A DNA stretch of 64,000 nt from Chryseobacterium ginsenosidimutans (lineage in GTDB: Bacteria > Bacteroidota > Bacteroidia > Flavobacteriales > Weeksellaceae), in the NCBI RefSeq assembly GCF_030823405.1, contig NZ_JAUSXC010000001.1:186001-250000 (forward strand). The letters run 5' to 3'. The notes below the pieces were generated by a model that searched no databases, was not told the DNA's origin, and saw only the letters and a program-made list of their open reading frames with translations. Both the position numbers and the translations under genes were made by a program. Positions within the stretch are counted from its first letter, which is position 1; every line of letters starts with the position of its first letter. This document shows positions 17,842 to 27,255 of this stretch, piece by piece.

Positions 17842-20544
17842 ATGAAAAAATACATTCTTTCGTTCGCTGTCCTGGCACTTTTTTATTCAAAATCGGAAGC
17901 CTGCGCCTGGTCGGATCCGGATTATGAATATTTTAATCTGTTTACGCAAAGCATTATTAAGGATAAATCTTACCTTCCTTTTCTTCACTCCTATTCGGAA
18001 AGGTTTTATACCAATTTCAAACCTTCACAAATTCCTGATGAGAACATCGATTCCTGGAAGAAGTTTTTCAATAATCAACTGACTTATGCAGAAACCGATT
18101 ATCTGGTGAATAAAATGAACATTAATGATTTGAATGCGCTAAAAAAAGGCAATCCGACCAATCAGTTATTGATAAAAGTAGGGACCGGTTTTTATCAGAA
18201 ATATCATGAAGGAATTGATTATCTGATTGAGGCTAAATATCTTGAGCCGTACATGAAAATCAATTATGTAGAAAGTGCCGATTCTTTTTATTACAGAGAA
18301 AACGGAACCGATAAAAATGCCACCAACCTTGACTATGACAAAACAATTTCTGCATTAACATCTTTATATAATGCAGCAAGAAACCCTGAAATAAAGCAAC
18401 GATATGGTTATCAGTTGGTACGTTTTAATCATTATACGAGAAATTATGATGCCGCGGTTCAGGCTTTCAAAACCTATATTCTGCCCATAAAATCTAAAGG
18501 AGCACCCTACATCATGGCTCTTGATCAGCTTGCAGGAGCGCAGAGAGGTTTGGGAATGGGCAGCGATGCCAATTGGAATTTCTTTCAGGTTTTTAAAGAC
18601 AGTAAAAGCCGTAAAGAATCTGCATTTATTTCGATGAAACTTTCGGATACCGCTTCTTTTAATAATATTTTAAAGAGATCCGGAACGAATGACGAAAAAA
18701 ATATGGCGTATTTTCTTTTAGGCTATGAAGATTTCAACAATCCGATTCCGATCATGGAAAAAATGTTTGAGATCGATCCCGATTCGGAAATTCTGAAAGT
18801 GATAGCAGTAAGAAGCATCAATGAACTGGAAAGAAACTATCTTCCGATTTACTATTATAGTAATGATGATAATTCAACGGCACAGGTTTCCAATTCAACG
18901 AAAACTTCAGATCAGACAAAAACTGAAACGGCAGAAGTAAAAAAAGAGGAACTTTCTTTCTGGCAGAAAATCATAAGGTTCTTTAAAAATCTTTTCGGAG
19001 GTTCGAAAGATAAAAAGTCAGACGAAAGCAAAACCGATCAAAGTGATGATGAATTATTAGACAATCCGAACAGAATACCAGTCTTCACAAAAAATAATTA
19101 TTGGTATGATGAGAAGACGAAAGACTTTTTGGATGATCTAGAAAAATTCACAGACAAAACCAAAGAAAAATCTAAGGACGAATATTGGCAAATTGCCGAT
19201 GCTTATTTAAAGTTCTTGAAAAAAGATTATAAAGCAAGTACTGAAGTTTTAGAAGATATTAAAACTACCAATCCAGAATATTTGGAAGAAATCAAAAGAA
19301 TGAAAGTTCTGAATGATATTGTTTCTCAGCCCAAAATTGATGCAGAATATGAAGATCATCTGATGAAAGATTACGCCGAATATTTTGCTGACAAACCGGA
19401 AGTAAAAAAAGACAGTACAGAAACTGAAGGTTATGATTATTACGGTGAAGTTCCTTCCACCAAAGACTTTTTAAAAGATGTTCTGGCAAACCGATATTTC
19501 CTTCAGGGTGAAGACGGAAAATCTTTCCTGATGAACAATAAATTATCTGATCTTCAATACAATCCGAACTCGAGTCTGGTGAAAAGTGTAGAGGATTTTT
19601 ATAGAAAACCCAATAAAACTCAGTTTGAAGAACAAATCATCGCCAAGAATATTAACAATGTCGGAAATATTGAAGCATTTTTTGCGGTAATCTATGGTGA
19701 CAGAGCCATGAGACAGGCTGATTTTGAAAAGGCTAAATCATATTATACAAAAGCTCAGAGCTTCTCCGGAATTCCAAGATCTGAATGGAATTATGAGGCG
19801 AAGAAAACAACGGCTCTTCAATATCCGGGAACTGCTTATAACGGATTTAATAATATTTCTGATTTAGTTTTTGGTCATAATGTTTGGGAAAGCTATCAAA
19901 GCGCACCTGAAGAAAGTATGGAAAAAGAAGATTATTCACCATTTCCTTTCATTAAGCCAAACATGAATAAGCTTCAATTAGCAGATGCTTTGGTTCAGCT
20001 TAAAAAAATCGGGGTCGGAAAAGATGAAAAATCTGCGTCAGCAAATCAACTGATCGGAAATGTGTTATACAATACTTCTGTTTTAGGATATTACAGAGAA
20101 TTGTTCGTGATGGATATTGACAATACCAACGGTGGAAAATATGATTTTTGGATTACAGACAAACAAAATCCTTATCAATATTATTATAAAAATTTCCTCA
20201 ACCGAACGTATATTGAACCTGATAATTTTGATCTTGCTATTAATTACTATAAAAAAGCTTTAGATGCTTCAAACAATAAAGAACAAAAAGCAAGAGTTCT
20301 TTTCCAGATGGCGAGTGCCGAACAAGGGAAATATTATCAGTATGAAGCTAAAAACCCTTCGAAAGTAGATTATTCGGATCCGAAATACAGTGAGAAAAGT
20401 GATGCTTACCAAAATCAACTGGATCAGATCAAAAATCAGAAATACAGAACGTATTTTGCAATGCTGAAAACGCAATACGCCAATACGGAAACTGCGAAAA
20501 ATATGATGGGAAGCTGCTCTTATTTTAGTTATTTCATGAAGTAA
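17842..20544 (+). CDS. Large exported protein with TPR-like helical repeats, unknown function
   Basis: The 900-residue product has a signal peptide (residues 1-20, ending SEACAWSDPDYEYFN). Its body is repeated helical pairs, such as RNPEIKQRYGYQLVRFNHYT and FEKAKSYYTKAQSF, that look like degenerate tetratricopeptide repeats. Between about residues 345 and 405 lies a low-complexity insert rich in Lys, Asp and Ser. It contains an amphipathic segment, FWQKIIRFFKNLFGG, resembling a membrane-binding helix. Third gene of the 16423-20544 group, followed by a terminator. I do not recognise the family; similar genes would be expected mainly in Bacteroidota. Confidence 0.65.
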   Translation: MKKYILSFAVLALFYSKSEACAWSDPDYEYFNLFTQSIIKDKSYLPFLHSYSERFYTNFKPSQIPDENIDSWKKFFNNQLTYAETDYLVNKMNINDLNALKKGNPTNQLLIKVGTGFYQKYHEGIDYLIEAKYLEPYMKINYVESADSFYYRENGTDKNATNLDYDKTISALTSLYNAARNPEIKQRYGYQLVRFNHYTRNYDAAVQAFKTYILPIKSKGAPYIMALDQLAGAQRGLGMGSDANWNFFQVFKDSKSRKESAFISMKLSDTASFNNILKRSGTNDEKNMAYFLLGYEDFNNPIPIMEKMFEIDPDSEILKVIAVRSINELERNYLPIYYYSNDDNSTAQVSNSTKTSDQTKTETAEVKKEELSFWQKIIRFFKNLFGGSKDKKSDESKTDQSDDELLDNPNRIPVFTKNNYWYDEKTKDFLDDLEKFTDKTKEKSKDEYWQIADAYLKFLKKDYKASTEVLEDIKTTNPEYLEEIKRMKVLNDIVSQPKIDAEYEDHLMKDYAEYFADKPEVKKDSTETEGYDYYGEVPSTKDFLKDVLANRYFLQGEDGKSFLMNNKLSDLQYNPNSSLVKSVEDFYRKPNKTQFEEQIIAKNINNVGNIEAFFAVIYGDRAMRQADFEKAKSYYTKAQSFSGIPRSEWNYEAKKTTALQYPGTAYNGFNNISDLVFGHNVWESYQSAPEESMEKEDYSPFPFIKPNMNKLQLADALVQLKKIGVGKDEKSASANQLIGNVLYNTSVLGYYRELFVMDIDNTNGGKYDFWITDKQNPYQYYYKNFLNRTYIEPDNFDLAINYYKKALDASNNKEQKARVLFQMASAEQGKYYQYEAKNPSKVDYSDPKYSEKSDAYQNQLDQIKNQKYRTYFAMLKTQYANTETAKNMMGSCSYFSYFMK

Positions 20545-20560
20545 CTTCTTTCAATTAATA

Positions 20561-20590
20561 AAAAAAAGGAATCAGATTGATTCCTTTTTT
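20561..20590. terminator. Bidirectional terminator
   Basis: A-run, AAGGAATCA, 3-nt loop, TGATTCCTT, then a T-run. Both strands end in a T tract, so it can stop transcription from the gene at 17842-20544 and from the convergent gene whose stop codon it overlaps. Confidence 0.85.
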
Positions 20591-21072
20591 TCTTGCTGTT
20601 TCTGAAGCCATTCTTCATGCCTTTTCTGGAAATATTCCTGTTTATAACTTTGATTTCTTTTGGCTGCATCTATCGAATGTGAAGTATGAATATCTTCTCC
20701 TTTTTCTGCAAAATCAGCCAGCTTTTCGTAGTAACAATGAAGCTGATCCAGATCTTTTTCGGTAAGATCTTCGATATCTACAATTCTATTACTTGCTTTT
20801 TCGTTGGCGGCAATCAGTTCATTCAGTTTTATCTGAATTGCTTTAGAATCTTTATTCTGTGATTTCTGGATCAGAAAAACCATTAAAAAAGTTATAATCG
20901 TAGTTCCTGTATTAATAACAAGCTGCCAGGTTTCGGAATAATTAAAAACCGGACCGGTAACTCCCCATATCACAACGATTAAAGTAGCCCCGATAAAGGC
21001 AGAAGGACTTCCTGTAAACTTTGTAGCCCAATCTGAAAATCTTTCAAAAATACTTTTATTTGAATTGTTCAT
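20572..21072 (-). CDS. Low-affinity iron permease-like membrane protein
   Basis: With ATG at 21072 the product has 166 residues. A segment SIFERFSDWATKFTGSPSAF is followed by two membrane helices (VIWGVTGPVFNY and TWQLVINTGTTIITFLMVFL regions, about residues 30-75). Then comes the NKDSKAIQIKLNELIAA motif and a charged helical tail. This arrangement matches the low-affinity iron permease family (Pfam Iron_permease), although iron transport is not established for most bacterial members. A start at 21147 would add 25 atypical residues. It ends in a terminator shared with the convergent gene. Confidence 0.75.
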   Translation of the reverse strand: MNNSNKSIFERFSDWATKFTGSPSAFIGATLIVVIWGVTGPVFNYSETWQLVINTGTTIITFLMVFLIQKSQNKDSKAIQIKLNELIAANEKASNRIVDIEDLTEKDLDQLHCYYEKLADFAEKGEDIHTSHSIDAAKRNQSYKQEYFQKRHEEWLQKQQEKKESI

Positions 21073-21183
21073 TTCTCTGTTTATTTGGTAATATTCAATC
21101 AAAAACTCCGCCGAAGTAATACAGTTTGAAGTATAAAACATCGGCATTTATAATTTGATTAAGTGAAAATATATCCTTATGAA

Positions 21184-21214
21184 ATAAAAAATCCCTCTTC
21201 TTTCGAAAAGGGAT
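21184..21214 (-). terminator. Terminator after rpsJ
   Basis: On the minus strand GATCCCTTTTC and GAAGAGGGAT pair around a short loop, followed by a six-T run. It lies 25 bases after the rpsJ stop codon. The rpsL-rpsG-fusA-rpsJ transcript therefore ends here rather than reading on into rplC, as it would in the usual gene order. Confidence 0.8.
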
Positions 21215-21238
21215 CATATAATGCTGATAATTAAATTA

Positions 21239-21544
21239 TCACACTTTAATTTCTACATCTACACCGCTTGGTAACTCTAATTTCATTAGAGCATCCACAG
21301 TTTTAGAAGAAGAAGAATAGATATCCATCAATCTCTTGTGAGCTGATAATTGGAACTGTTCTCTAGCTTTTTTGTTAACGTGTGGAGATCTCAATACAGT
21401 GAAGATTCTCTTATTAGTAGGTAATGGAATTGGTCCGTTTACAACAGCACCAGTAGCCTTTACCGTTTTTACGATTTTCTCAGCAGACTTGTCTACCAAG
21501 TTGTAATCGTAAGATTTTAGTTTTATTCTGATTCTTTGTGACAT
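21239..21544 (-). CDS. rpsJ: 30S ribosomal protein S10
   Basis: Small-subunit head protein; as NusE it also works in transcription antitermination. The 101-residue product starts [20 protein letters not shown], contains [20 protein letters not shown] near residues 38-57, and ends [10 protein letters not shown], all typical. It is the last gene of the rpsL-rpsG-fusA-rpsJ unit (16 bp after fusA) and is followed by a terminator. In most bacteria rplC follows directly; here rplC is about 10.8 kb away. Confidence 0.98.
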   Translation of the reverse strand: MSQRIRIKLKSYDYNLVDKSAEKIVKTVKATGAVVNGPIPLPTNKRIFTVLRSPHVNKKAREQFQLSAHKRLMDIYSSSSKTVDALMKLELPSGVDVEIKV

Positions 21545-21560
21545 TTCTTTAGTTTAAAAA

Positions 21561-23678
21561 TTAACCTTTTGCTTTAGCAATGATTTCTTCGGCAACATTT
21601 TGTGGAGTAGCTTGGTACTTCTCTAATTCCATAGAAGAAGTAGCTCTTCCTGATGAAAGTGTTCTTAGAGTTGTTACATATCCAAACATTTCAGAAAGTG
21701 GAACAGAACCTTTGATTACAACAGCTCCGTTTTTCTCTTCCTGACCACTAATTGTACCTCTTCTCTTGTTAAGGTCACCAATGATGTTACCCATATATTC
21801 TTCCGGAGTTACAACCTCCAGTTTCATAATAGGCTCCATGATTACTGGCTTAGCAGCACGTCCCGCTTCTTTAAATCCTAATTTTGCAGCTAATTCAAAA
21901 GAAAGTGCATCAGAATCCACTGCGTGGAAAGATCCGTCTTTAAGAACTACTTTAATACCTTCAACTTCGAAACCAGCCAAAGGACCGTTTTTCATTGCAG
22001 CTTTAAAGCCTTTTTCAATAGCAGGAACAAATTCTCTTGGAACGTTACCACCTTTGATCTCGTTAATAAATTCTAAACCTATTTTACCTTCTTCAGCTGG
22101 TCCTAATTCAAATACAATATCAGCAAATTTACCTTTACCACCAGATTGTTTTTTGTAAACTTCTCTGTGTTGAGCAACTCTTGTAAGATTTTCTTTGTAT
22201 TCTACCTGTGGCTGACCTTGGTTTACTTCAACTTTGAATTCTCTCTTCATACGGTCAACAATGATATCCAAGTGAAGCTCACCCATACCAGAGATAATTG
22301 TTTGTCCAGAAGCTTCGTCAGTTCTAACCGTAAATGTTGGATCTTCTTCAGCTAATTTAGCTAATGCGTTACCCATTTTATCTTGGTCTGCCTTAGTTTT
22401 AGGCTCAACAGCGATACCAATTACCGGATCAGGGAAAACCATCGATTCAAGAACGATTGGGTTTTTCTCGTCACACATTGTATCACCAGTTTTGATAGAT
22501 TTGAATCCTACCGCTGCACCAATATCTCCTGCTTCAATATATTCTACAGGATTTTGCTTGTTAGCGTGCATCTGATAGATTCTTGAGATTCTTTCTTTAT
22601 CTCCTGAACGAGTGTTCAAGATATAAGAACCTGCATCTAATCTTCCAGAGTATGCTCTGAAGAATGCTAATCTTCCTACGAAAGGATCGGTAGCAATCTT
22701 AAACGCTAAAGCTGCGAATGGCTCGTTTACGTCTGGTTTTCTTGTAATTTCAGCATCAGTTCTTGGGTCAGTACCTTTGATATCATCTTTATCCAATGGA
22801 GAAGGCAAGTATTTACATACTGCATCCAACATAAACTGTACTCCTTTATTCTTAAATGAAGAACCACAAGTCATTGGAATAATTGATAAATCGATAGTAG
22901 CTTTTCTAAGAGCCTCGTTGATTTCGTCTTCAGAGATAGAATCCGGATCTTCGAAGAATTTCTCCATCAAAGTATCATCGTAGTCAGCAACAGCTTCTAC
23001 TAATTTCTCTCTGTATTCAAGAACTTCATCCTTCATATCTTCAGGAATTGGCACTACTTCAAAAGTAGCTCCTTGTCCTGCTTCATCCCAGATGATCGCT
23101 CTATTTTTAATTAAGTCTACAACACCTTTGAAATCTTCTTCAGCACCGATTGGCAAAACGATTGGAACTGCATTAGATCCTAACATTGTCTTAACCTGGT
23201 TTACCACGTTAAGGAAGTCAGCACCTTGACGGTCCATTTTGTTTACGAATCCCATTCTAGCAACTTTATAGTTGTCAGCAAGTCTCCAGTTTGTTTCAGA
23301 CTGAGGCTCTACTCCATCTACTGCAGAGAATAAAAACACCAAACCATCCAATACTCTCAAAGATCTGTTTACTTCTACTGTGAAGTCAACGTGTCCCGGT
23401 GTATCGATGATGTTGAAGTGGTAAGGTTTAGTCTCAGCTAAAGGTTTTCCTTGGTCTGTTGGAAAGTTCCAAGAACAAGTAGTTGCAGCAGAAGTAATGG
23501 TAATACCTCTTTCTGCTTCCTGCTCCATCCAGTCCATTGTAGAAGCTCCATCATGAACTTCACCAATTTTGTGATTTACCCCTGTATAGAATAAGATTCT
23601 TTCTGTAGTGGTAGTTTTTCCCGCATCAATGTGGGCAGCAATACCAATATTTCTTGTAAATTTAAGATCTCTACTCAT
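21561..23678 (-). CDS. fusA: Elongation factor G
   Basis: GTPase that drives translocation on the ribosome. The 705-residue product has the G1 motif AHIDAGKTT near residues 16-24, the G3 motif DTPGHVD near 92-98 and NKMD near 146-149. Domains II to V follow, with [17 protein letters not shown] in the C-terminal domain. It is 7 bp after rpsG and 16 bp before rpsJ. No second EF-G copy is visible in the window. Confidence 0.98.
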   Translation of the reverse strand: MSRDLKFTRNIGIAAHIDAGKTTTTERILFYTGVNHKIGEVHDGASTMDWMEQEAERGITITSAATTCSWNFPTDQGKPLAETKPYHFNIIDTPGHVDFTVEVNRSLRVLDGLVFLFSAVDGVEPQSETNWRLADNYKVARMGFVNKMDRQGADFLNVVNQVKTMLGSNAVPIVLPIGAEEDFKGVVDLIKNRAIIWDEAGQGATFEVVPIPEDMKDEVLEYREKLVEAVADYDDTLMEKFFEDPDSISEDEINEALRKATIDLSIIPMTCGSSFKNKGVQFMLDAVCKYLPSPLDKDDIKGTDPRTDAEITRKPDVNEPFAALAFKIATDPFVGRLAFFRAYSGRLDAGSYILNTRSGDKERISRIYQMHANKQNPVEYIEAGDIGAAVGFKSIKTGDTMCDEKNPIVLESMVFPDPVIGIAVEPKTKADQDKMGNALAKLAEEDPTFTVRTDEASGQTIISGMGELHLDIIVDRMKREFKVEVNQGQPQVEYKENLTRVAQHREVYKKQSGGKGKFADIVFELGPAEEGKIGLEFINEIKGGNVPREFVPAIEKGFKAAMKNGPLAGFEVEGIKVVLKDGSFHAVDSDALSFELAAKLGFKEAGRAAKPVIMEPIMKLEVVTPEEYMGNIIGDLNKRRGTISGQEEKNGAVVIKGSVPLSEMFGYVTTLRTLSSGRATSSMELEKYQATPQNVAEEIIAKAKG

Positions 23679-23685
23679 TTCTTAA

Positions 23686-24162
23686 TTAGAATTTAAAGTG
23701 TGAGAAAGCTTTGTTAGCTTCCGCCATTTTGTGAGTATCAGATTTCTTTTTGTAAGCAGCACCTTCTTCTCTTGAAGCAGCTACAACTTCATTAGCTAAT
23801 TTCAAAGCCATAGACTTATCATTTCTAGCTTTAGAATATTTGATTAACCATTTCATTGCCATAGAAATTTTTCTATCCGCTCTGATTGGCATAGGAATCT
23901 GGAAGTTAGCTCCACCTACTCTTCTAGAACGTACTTCTACGTGAGGCATAACGTTAGTTAATGCATCTTTCCAGATTTCAAGGGCAGTTTTTTCAGTTTC
24001 TCCTTTTTTAGTTTCTACGATCTCTAATGCATCATAGAAAATTTTGAATGCGATTGACTTTTTACCGTCAAGCATTAAGTTATTTACAAATCTTGTTACC
24101 AATTGATCATTAAACTTCGGATCTGGTAACAACGGTCTTTTTTTCGCTTTTGTCTTTCTCAT
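23686..24162 (-). CDS. rpsG: 30S ribosomal protein S7
   Basis: Nucleates assembly of the small-subunit head and contacts E-site tRNA. The 158-residue product starts [19 protein letters not shown] and contains the signature [19 protein letters not shown] near residues 30-48 and [20 protein letters not shown] near 77-96. It lies between rpsL (23 bp) and fusA (7 bp). Confidence 0.98.
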   Translation of the reverse strand: MRKTKAKKRPLLPDPKFNDQLVTRFVNNLMLDGKKSIAFKIFYDALEIVETKKGETEKTALEIWKDALTNVMPHVEVRSRRVGGANFQIPMPIRADRKISMAMKWLIKYSKARNDKSMALKLANEVVAASREEGAAYKKKSDTHKMAEANKAFSHFKF

Positions 24163-24185
24163 TGCTTCTGTACCTTATTTAATGA

Positions 24186-24599
24186 TTATTTTTTCTTTCC
24201 TTTTGCTGGCGCAGCTGGTGCCTGACCTGGTTTTGGTCTCTTAGCTCCATACTTCGATCTTCTCTGTGTTCTTCCATTTACACCTGCAGTGTCTAAAGCA
24301 CCTCTTACGATGTGGTAACGTACTCCCGGTAGGTCTTTCACCCTTCCGCCTCTCACCAATACTATCGAGTGCTCTTGAAGATTATGTCCTTCGCCCGGGA
24401 TGTAGGCGTTGACTTCCTTCCCGTTAGAAAGTCTTACCCTTGCAACTTTTCTAAGTGCAGAGTTAGGTTTCTTAGGAGTGGTAGTATATACTCTCGTACA
24501 TACACCGCGTCTTTGTGGACAAGAATCAAGGGCAGCCGATTTGCTCTTCTTGGCAAGCGTGGCTCTTCCTTTTCTTACTAATTGTTGAATAGTAGGCAT
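24186..24599 (-). CDS. rpsL: 30S ribosomal protein S12
   Basis: Decoding-centre protein and classical site of streptomycin-resistance changes. The 137-residue product starts [20 protein letters not shown] and contains [20 protein letters not shown] at about residues 41-60 with the conserved Lys of the drug site. [19 protein letters not shown] follows near residues 83-101. The tail is Pro/Ala/Lys-rich. It is the first gene of the str-type unit, with a promoter at 24624-24654. Confidence 0.98.
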   Translation of the reverse strand: MPTIQQLVRKGRATLAKKSKSAALDSCPQRRGVCTRVYTTTPKKPNSALRKVARVRLSNGKEVNAYIPGEGHNLQEHSIVLVRGGRVKDLPGVRYHIVRGALDTAGVNGRTQRRSKYGAKRPKPGQAPAAPAKGKKK

Positions 24600-24623
24600 T
24601 TAATTGCTTTTTATTTTAGGGTG

Positions 24624-24654
24624 CAAATTTAATAATATTTTTTTAATTAGCAAG
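24624..24654 (-). promoter_or_regulatory. Promoter of the rpsL-rpsG-fusA-rpsJ operon
   Basis: On the minus strand CTTG (complement of 24651-24654) is followed by 19 bases and TAAATTTG (complement of 24624-24631). This is the same spacing as at rplC. The predicted start leaves a leader of about 20 nt before rpsL. Confidence 0.7.
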
Positions 24655-25042
24655 CAGTGAGATGGAAATAATATTTTTTATTAAAAATTAATTAACAGAC
24701 AGTTACATTTAATCGGTGATTATAACCTATACATTTCTGTTCCGTAATATTTTTTAACATTTTCCTTGAACTTACAGAGACCATCAGTATTAAACAAGCA
24801 GATTAACACTTCATTATTAGAAACAGAAAAGGGTTTTTATTTTAAAAACAACAACTTTAATCATATTATTGACATCTATCTCTGAAATTATTTTGTCCTA
24901 AATTACTGCAATATCATAATGATAAATCTTTAAAGAAAAATATATTATAAGAATCTTAAAGATAAGTATCATCAATCAAGAATCCATATTTTCGGCACAA
25001 TATTTCCTTAACATTGCAATAATAAAGATAAACTACTATTAT
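24655..25042. other. Intergenic region between rpsL and dps, no gene found
   Basis: About 390 bases of very AT-rich sequence without a convincing open reading frame, RNA gene or strong hairpin. It must hold the dps promoter. TAACATTG at 25009-25016 is the closest to a -7 box but lacks a matching -33 element. Confidence 0.6.
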
Positions 25043-25519
25043 ATGAAAAACGCGAACATTATCGGTCTAAAAGAAACCGACTGCAAACAAATTGCAGAAA
25101 AATTAAATATCCTTTTGGCAAACTATTCCATTTTCTATCAAAACACAAGAGGTTCTCATTGGAATATCAAAGGAGATCAGTTTTTTACGCTTCACCCAAA
25201 ATTCGAGGAACTATACAACAGCCTGGTATTGAAAATCGATGAAATTGCAGAAAGAATTTTGACATTAGGTGCTACACCGGCTCATAATTATTCAGATTAT
25301 TTAAAAGTATCTACAATCAAAGAAAGCCAGGAGGTAACTAATGGTACTAAGAGTGTAGAAATAATTTTAAATTCTTTCAAAGTGGTAATTGATCTTCAAA
25401 GAGAACTCTTGGATATCACAGATAAAGCTGGAGACGAAGGAACAAACTCACAAATGAGCGATTATATTACTGAACAGGAAAAAGAAGTCTGGATGTACAA
25501 CTCTTATCTTGGGAAGTAA
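25043..25519 (+). CDS. dps: Dps-family ferritin-like protein
   Basis: DNA-protecting, iron-storing dodecamer that uses hydrogen peroxide to oxidise ferrous iron. The 158-residue product has the Dps ferroxidase ligands in SHWNIKGDQFFTLHPKFEEL (about residues 38-57) and DEIAERI (about 71-77). It ends in a helical region. Start ATG at 25043 gives the usual short, charged N-terminus. Monocistronic, with a terminator at 25547-25580. Peroxide or starvation control is expected for the family but no operator is recognisable. Confidence 0.93.
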   Translation: MKNANIIGLKETDCKQIAEKLNILLANYSIFYQNTRGSHWNIKGDQFFTLHPKFEELYNSLVLKIDEIAERILTLGATPAHNYSDYLKVSTIKESQEVTNGTKSVEIILNSFKVVIDLQRELLDITDKAGDEGTNSQMSDYITEQEKEVWMYNSYLGK

Positions 25520-25546
25520 TCGGAAATATTTATCAGAAAATATAAA

Positions 25547-25580
25547 AAAATCACCTTACATTTAGGTGATTTTATTTTTA
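25547..25580 (+). terminator. Terminator after dps
   Basis: AAAATCACCT at 25547-25556 pairs with AGGTGATTTT at 25564-25573, followed by a T-rich tract. Confidence 0.85.
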
Positions 25581-25585
25581 ATTAT

Positions 25586-25593
25586 TAAATTTG
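25586..25593 (+). promoter_or_regulatory. -7 promoter element of pncB
   Basis: TAAATTTG matches the TAnnTTTG box and lies 18 bases before the pncB ATG. The in-frame TTG at 25591 is inside this box, which rules out that codon as a start. No good -33 box was found at the ideal distance. Confidence 0.5.
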
Positions 25594-25611
25594 CGTATAA
25601 ATTACACAATT

Positions 25612-26790
25612 ATGCACGACGTACGATTGAACTCCATTTTAGATAACGATTTTTATAAAATAACTATGCAGAACGCAGTGGTAAAATTATTCCCAAGTTC
25701 TGTGGTTAAATACGAATTTATCAACAGAGGAAAACATCAGTTTCCGAAAGGCTTTGATGCCGCTTTAAGAGAAGCCGTAAACAAAATGGCAGAACTTAAG
25801 CTCACAAAAGATGAAAAGAAATTCATGGCAAGAACTTGTCCATACATTGATCTTCCTTATTTAGATTTTCTCGAAGGCTATCATTTTGATCCGTCTGAAG
25901 TGAAAATTCATCAGGAAGGAAGCGATCTTTCTGTAAGCGTAGAAGGGCTTTGGTACAGAACAATTCTTTGGGAAGTTCCTTTGCTGGCTTTAATCAGCGA
26001 ACTTCATTATGAAATGAATCACATGGAAAGAGATTCCAACGAAGTTGTGATGAGAAAAACACTGGAAAAGGCTGATGCACTGGCAAAATTGGGAGTGAAC
26101 TTCGCCGAATTCGGGACAAGAAGAAGACATTCTCATAAAGTTCAGAATTTGGTAATGGAGGCCTTAACGCAACATAAAGAATCTACCTTTATCGGAAGTT
26201 CGAACGTACATTTTGCCATGAAATATAATGTAAAGCCAATAGGAACTCACGCTCACGAATGGTTCATGTTCCACGGGGCAGAATATGGTTTCAAAATGGC
26301 AAACGAACTGGCTTTAGAACATTGGGTAGATGTTTATAGAGGTGATTTGGGTGTTGCACTTTCAGATACATACACAACAGATGTTTTTTTCCAGCAGTTT
26401 GACAAAAAATTCGCTAAACTATTCGACGGAGTTCGCCACGACAGCGGTGACGCACTTGAATTTGCCGACAAAACCATCGCACATTATCAAAGACACGGAA
26501 TTAATCCTTTATTTAAATATATTATTTTCTCTGATGCTTTAAATCTTGAAAAAGTAGAAGAAATAACCAATTATTGCGCAGGAAAAATTGGCGTTTCTTT
26601 CGGAATAGGAACCAATCTCACAAATGATGTAGGCTTAAAACCAATGAATATCGTGATGAAATTAATAGGTGTTCAAGCTCCAAACCAAGAATGGATCCCA
26701 ACCGTAAAACTTTCTGATGAACACGGAAAATATACAGGAGATCCAAAAATGATCGAATTGGCAAAAGAATTTCTGAGAATAAAAGATTAA
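25612..26790 (+). CDS. pncB: Nicotinate phosphoribosyltransferase
   Basis: Makes nicotinate mononucleotide from nicotinate and PRPP, the salvage entry to NAD. With ATG at 25612 the product has 392 residues. It shows ILDNDFYKITMQNAVVKLFP near residues 8-27, FAEFGTRRRHSHKVQNLV near 163-180, FIGSSNVHFA, and GTHAHEWFM near 211-219, with the conserved His that is phosphorylated during catalysis in this family. The C-terminal GIGTNLTNDVG loop binds phosphate. It is a single-gene unit. Confidence 0.95.
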   Translation: MHDVRLNSILDNDFYKITMQNAVVKLFPSSVVKYEFINRGKHQFPKGFDAALREAVNKMAELKLTKDEKKFMARTCPYIDLPYLDFLEGYHFDPSEVKIHQEGSDLSVSVEGLWYRTILWEVPLLALISELHYEMNHMERDSNEVVMRKTLEKADALAKLGVNFAEFGTRRRHSHKVQNLVMEALTQHKESTFIGSSNVHFAMKYNVKPIGTHAHEWFMFHGAEYGFKMANELALEHWVDVYRGDLGVALSDTYTTDVFFQQFDKKFAKLFDGVRHDSGDALEFADKTIAHYQRHGINPLFKYIIFSDALNLEKVEEITNYCAGKIGVSFGIGTNLTNDVGLKPMNIVMKLIGVQAPNQEWIPTVKLSDEHGKYTGDPKMIELAKEFLRIKD

Positions 26791-26914
26791 TACAATTAAT
26801 TCTTTTATAACACAACAGTGATTTATTTTTTAGTATTTTAGCTAATAGATTTTCACACTTACAAATTTCATTGTGAGAATGTTACCTTTTATTAATCATC
26901 AAAAAACTTATTCT

Positions 26915-27151
26915 ATGAAAAAATCAAACTTAACAAGACTTTCAAGAAAGGATCTTAAAGACGTCTTTGGCGGAACACTTTACCCTGCTTTAGAATGCTA
27001 TTCTGACAGAGAATGCGCCAAATACGGCGAAGCATTAATCATGTGTTCCAACGGAACATCTTCAATGACAAATTACGGTTGTATGGGAGGAAAATGCATG
27101 ATGAACACAGGATTTTGCCCACCTTTAGGACCAATTGTTCTAGAACCTTAA
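26915..27151 (+). CDS. Double-glycine-leader peptide, bacteriocin-like
   Basis: With ATG at 26915 the product has 78 residues. The first 20, MKKSNLTRLSRKDLKDVFGG, form a leader ending in Gly-Gly. This is the pattern cut by C39-type peptidase ABC exporters and seen in Chryseobacterium bacteriocin-like peptides. The remaining 58 residues contain six cysteines, including C-x6-C and GCMGGKC-x6-C spacings, plus a Pro-rich end. That suits disulfide bonding or modification. There is no exporter, peptidase or modifying enzyme gene next to it. A terminator follows at 27206-27230. The function is unknown. Confidence 0.7.
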   Translation: MKKSNLTRLSRKDLKDVFGGTLYPALECYSDRECAKYGEALIMCSNGTSSMTNYGCMGGKCMMNTGFCPPLGPIVLEP

Positions 27152-27205
27152 CAACTCTGAACTAAGAAAAGAAAAAGAGTCGCGGATTCTTTTATAACAC
27201 ATTGC

Positions 27206-27230
27206 CTCGTTATTCTGACGAGGTTTTTTC
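27206..27230 (+). terminator. Terminator after the GG-leader peptide gene
   Basis: CCTCGT at 27206-27211 pairs with ACGAGG at 27219-27224 around a 7-nt loop, then six T. It lies in front of the ATG at 27256, which shows that the more upstream in-frame start at 27202 is not used. Confidence 0.8.
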
Positions 27231-27255
27231 ATATATTTATGGAAACAAAAACCAT

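Noticed and set aside
27202..27255. Upstream start of the DUF5995-like gene
   Set aside because: A strong terminator hairpin lies in these bases; the ATG at 27256 is used.
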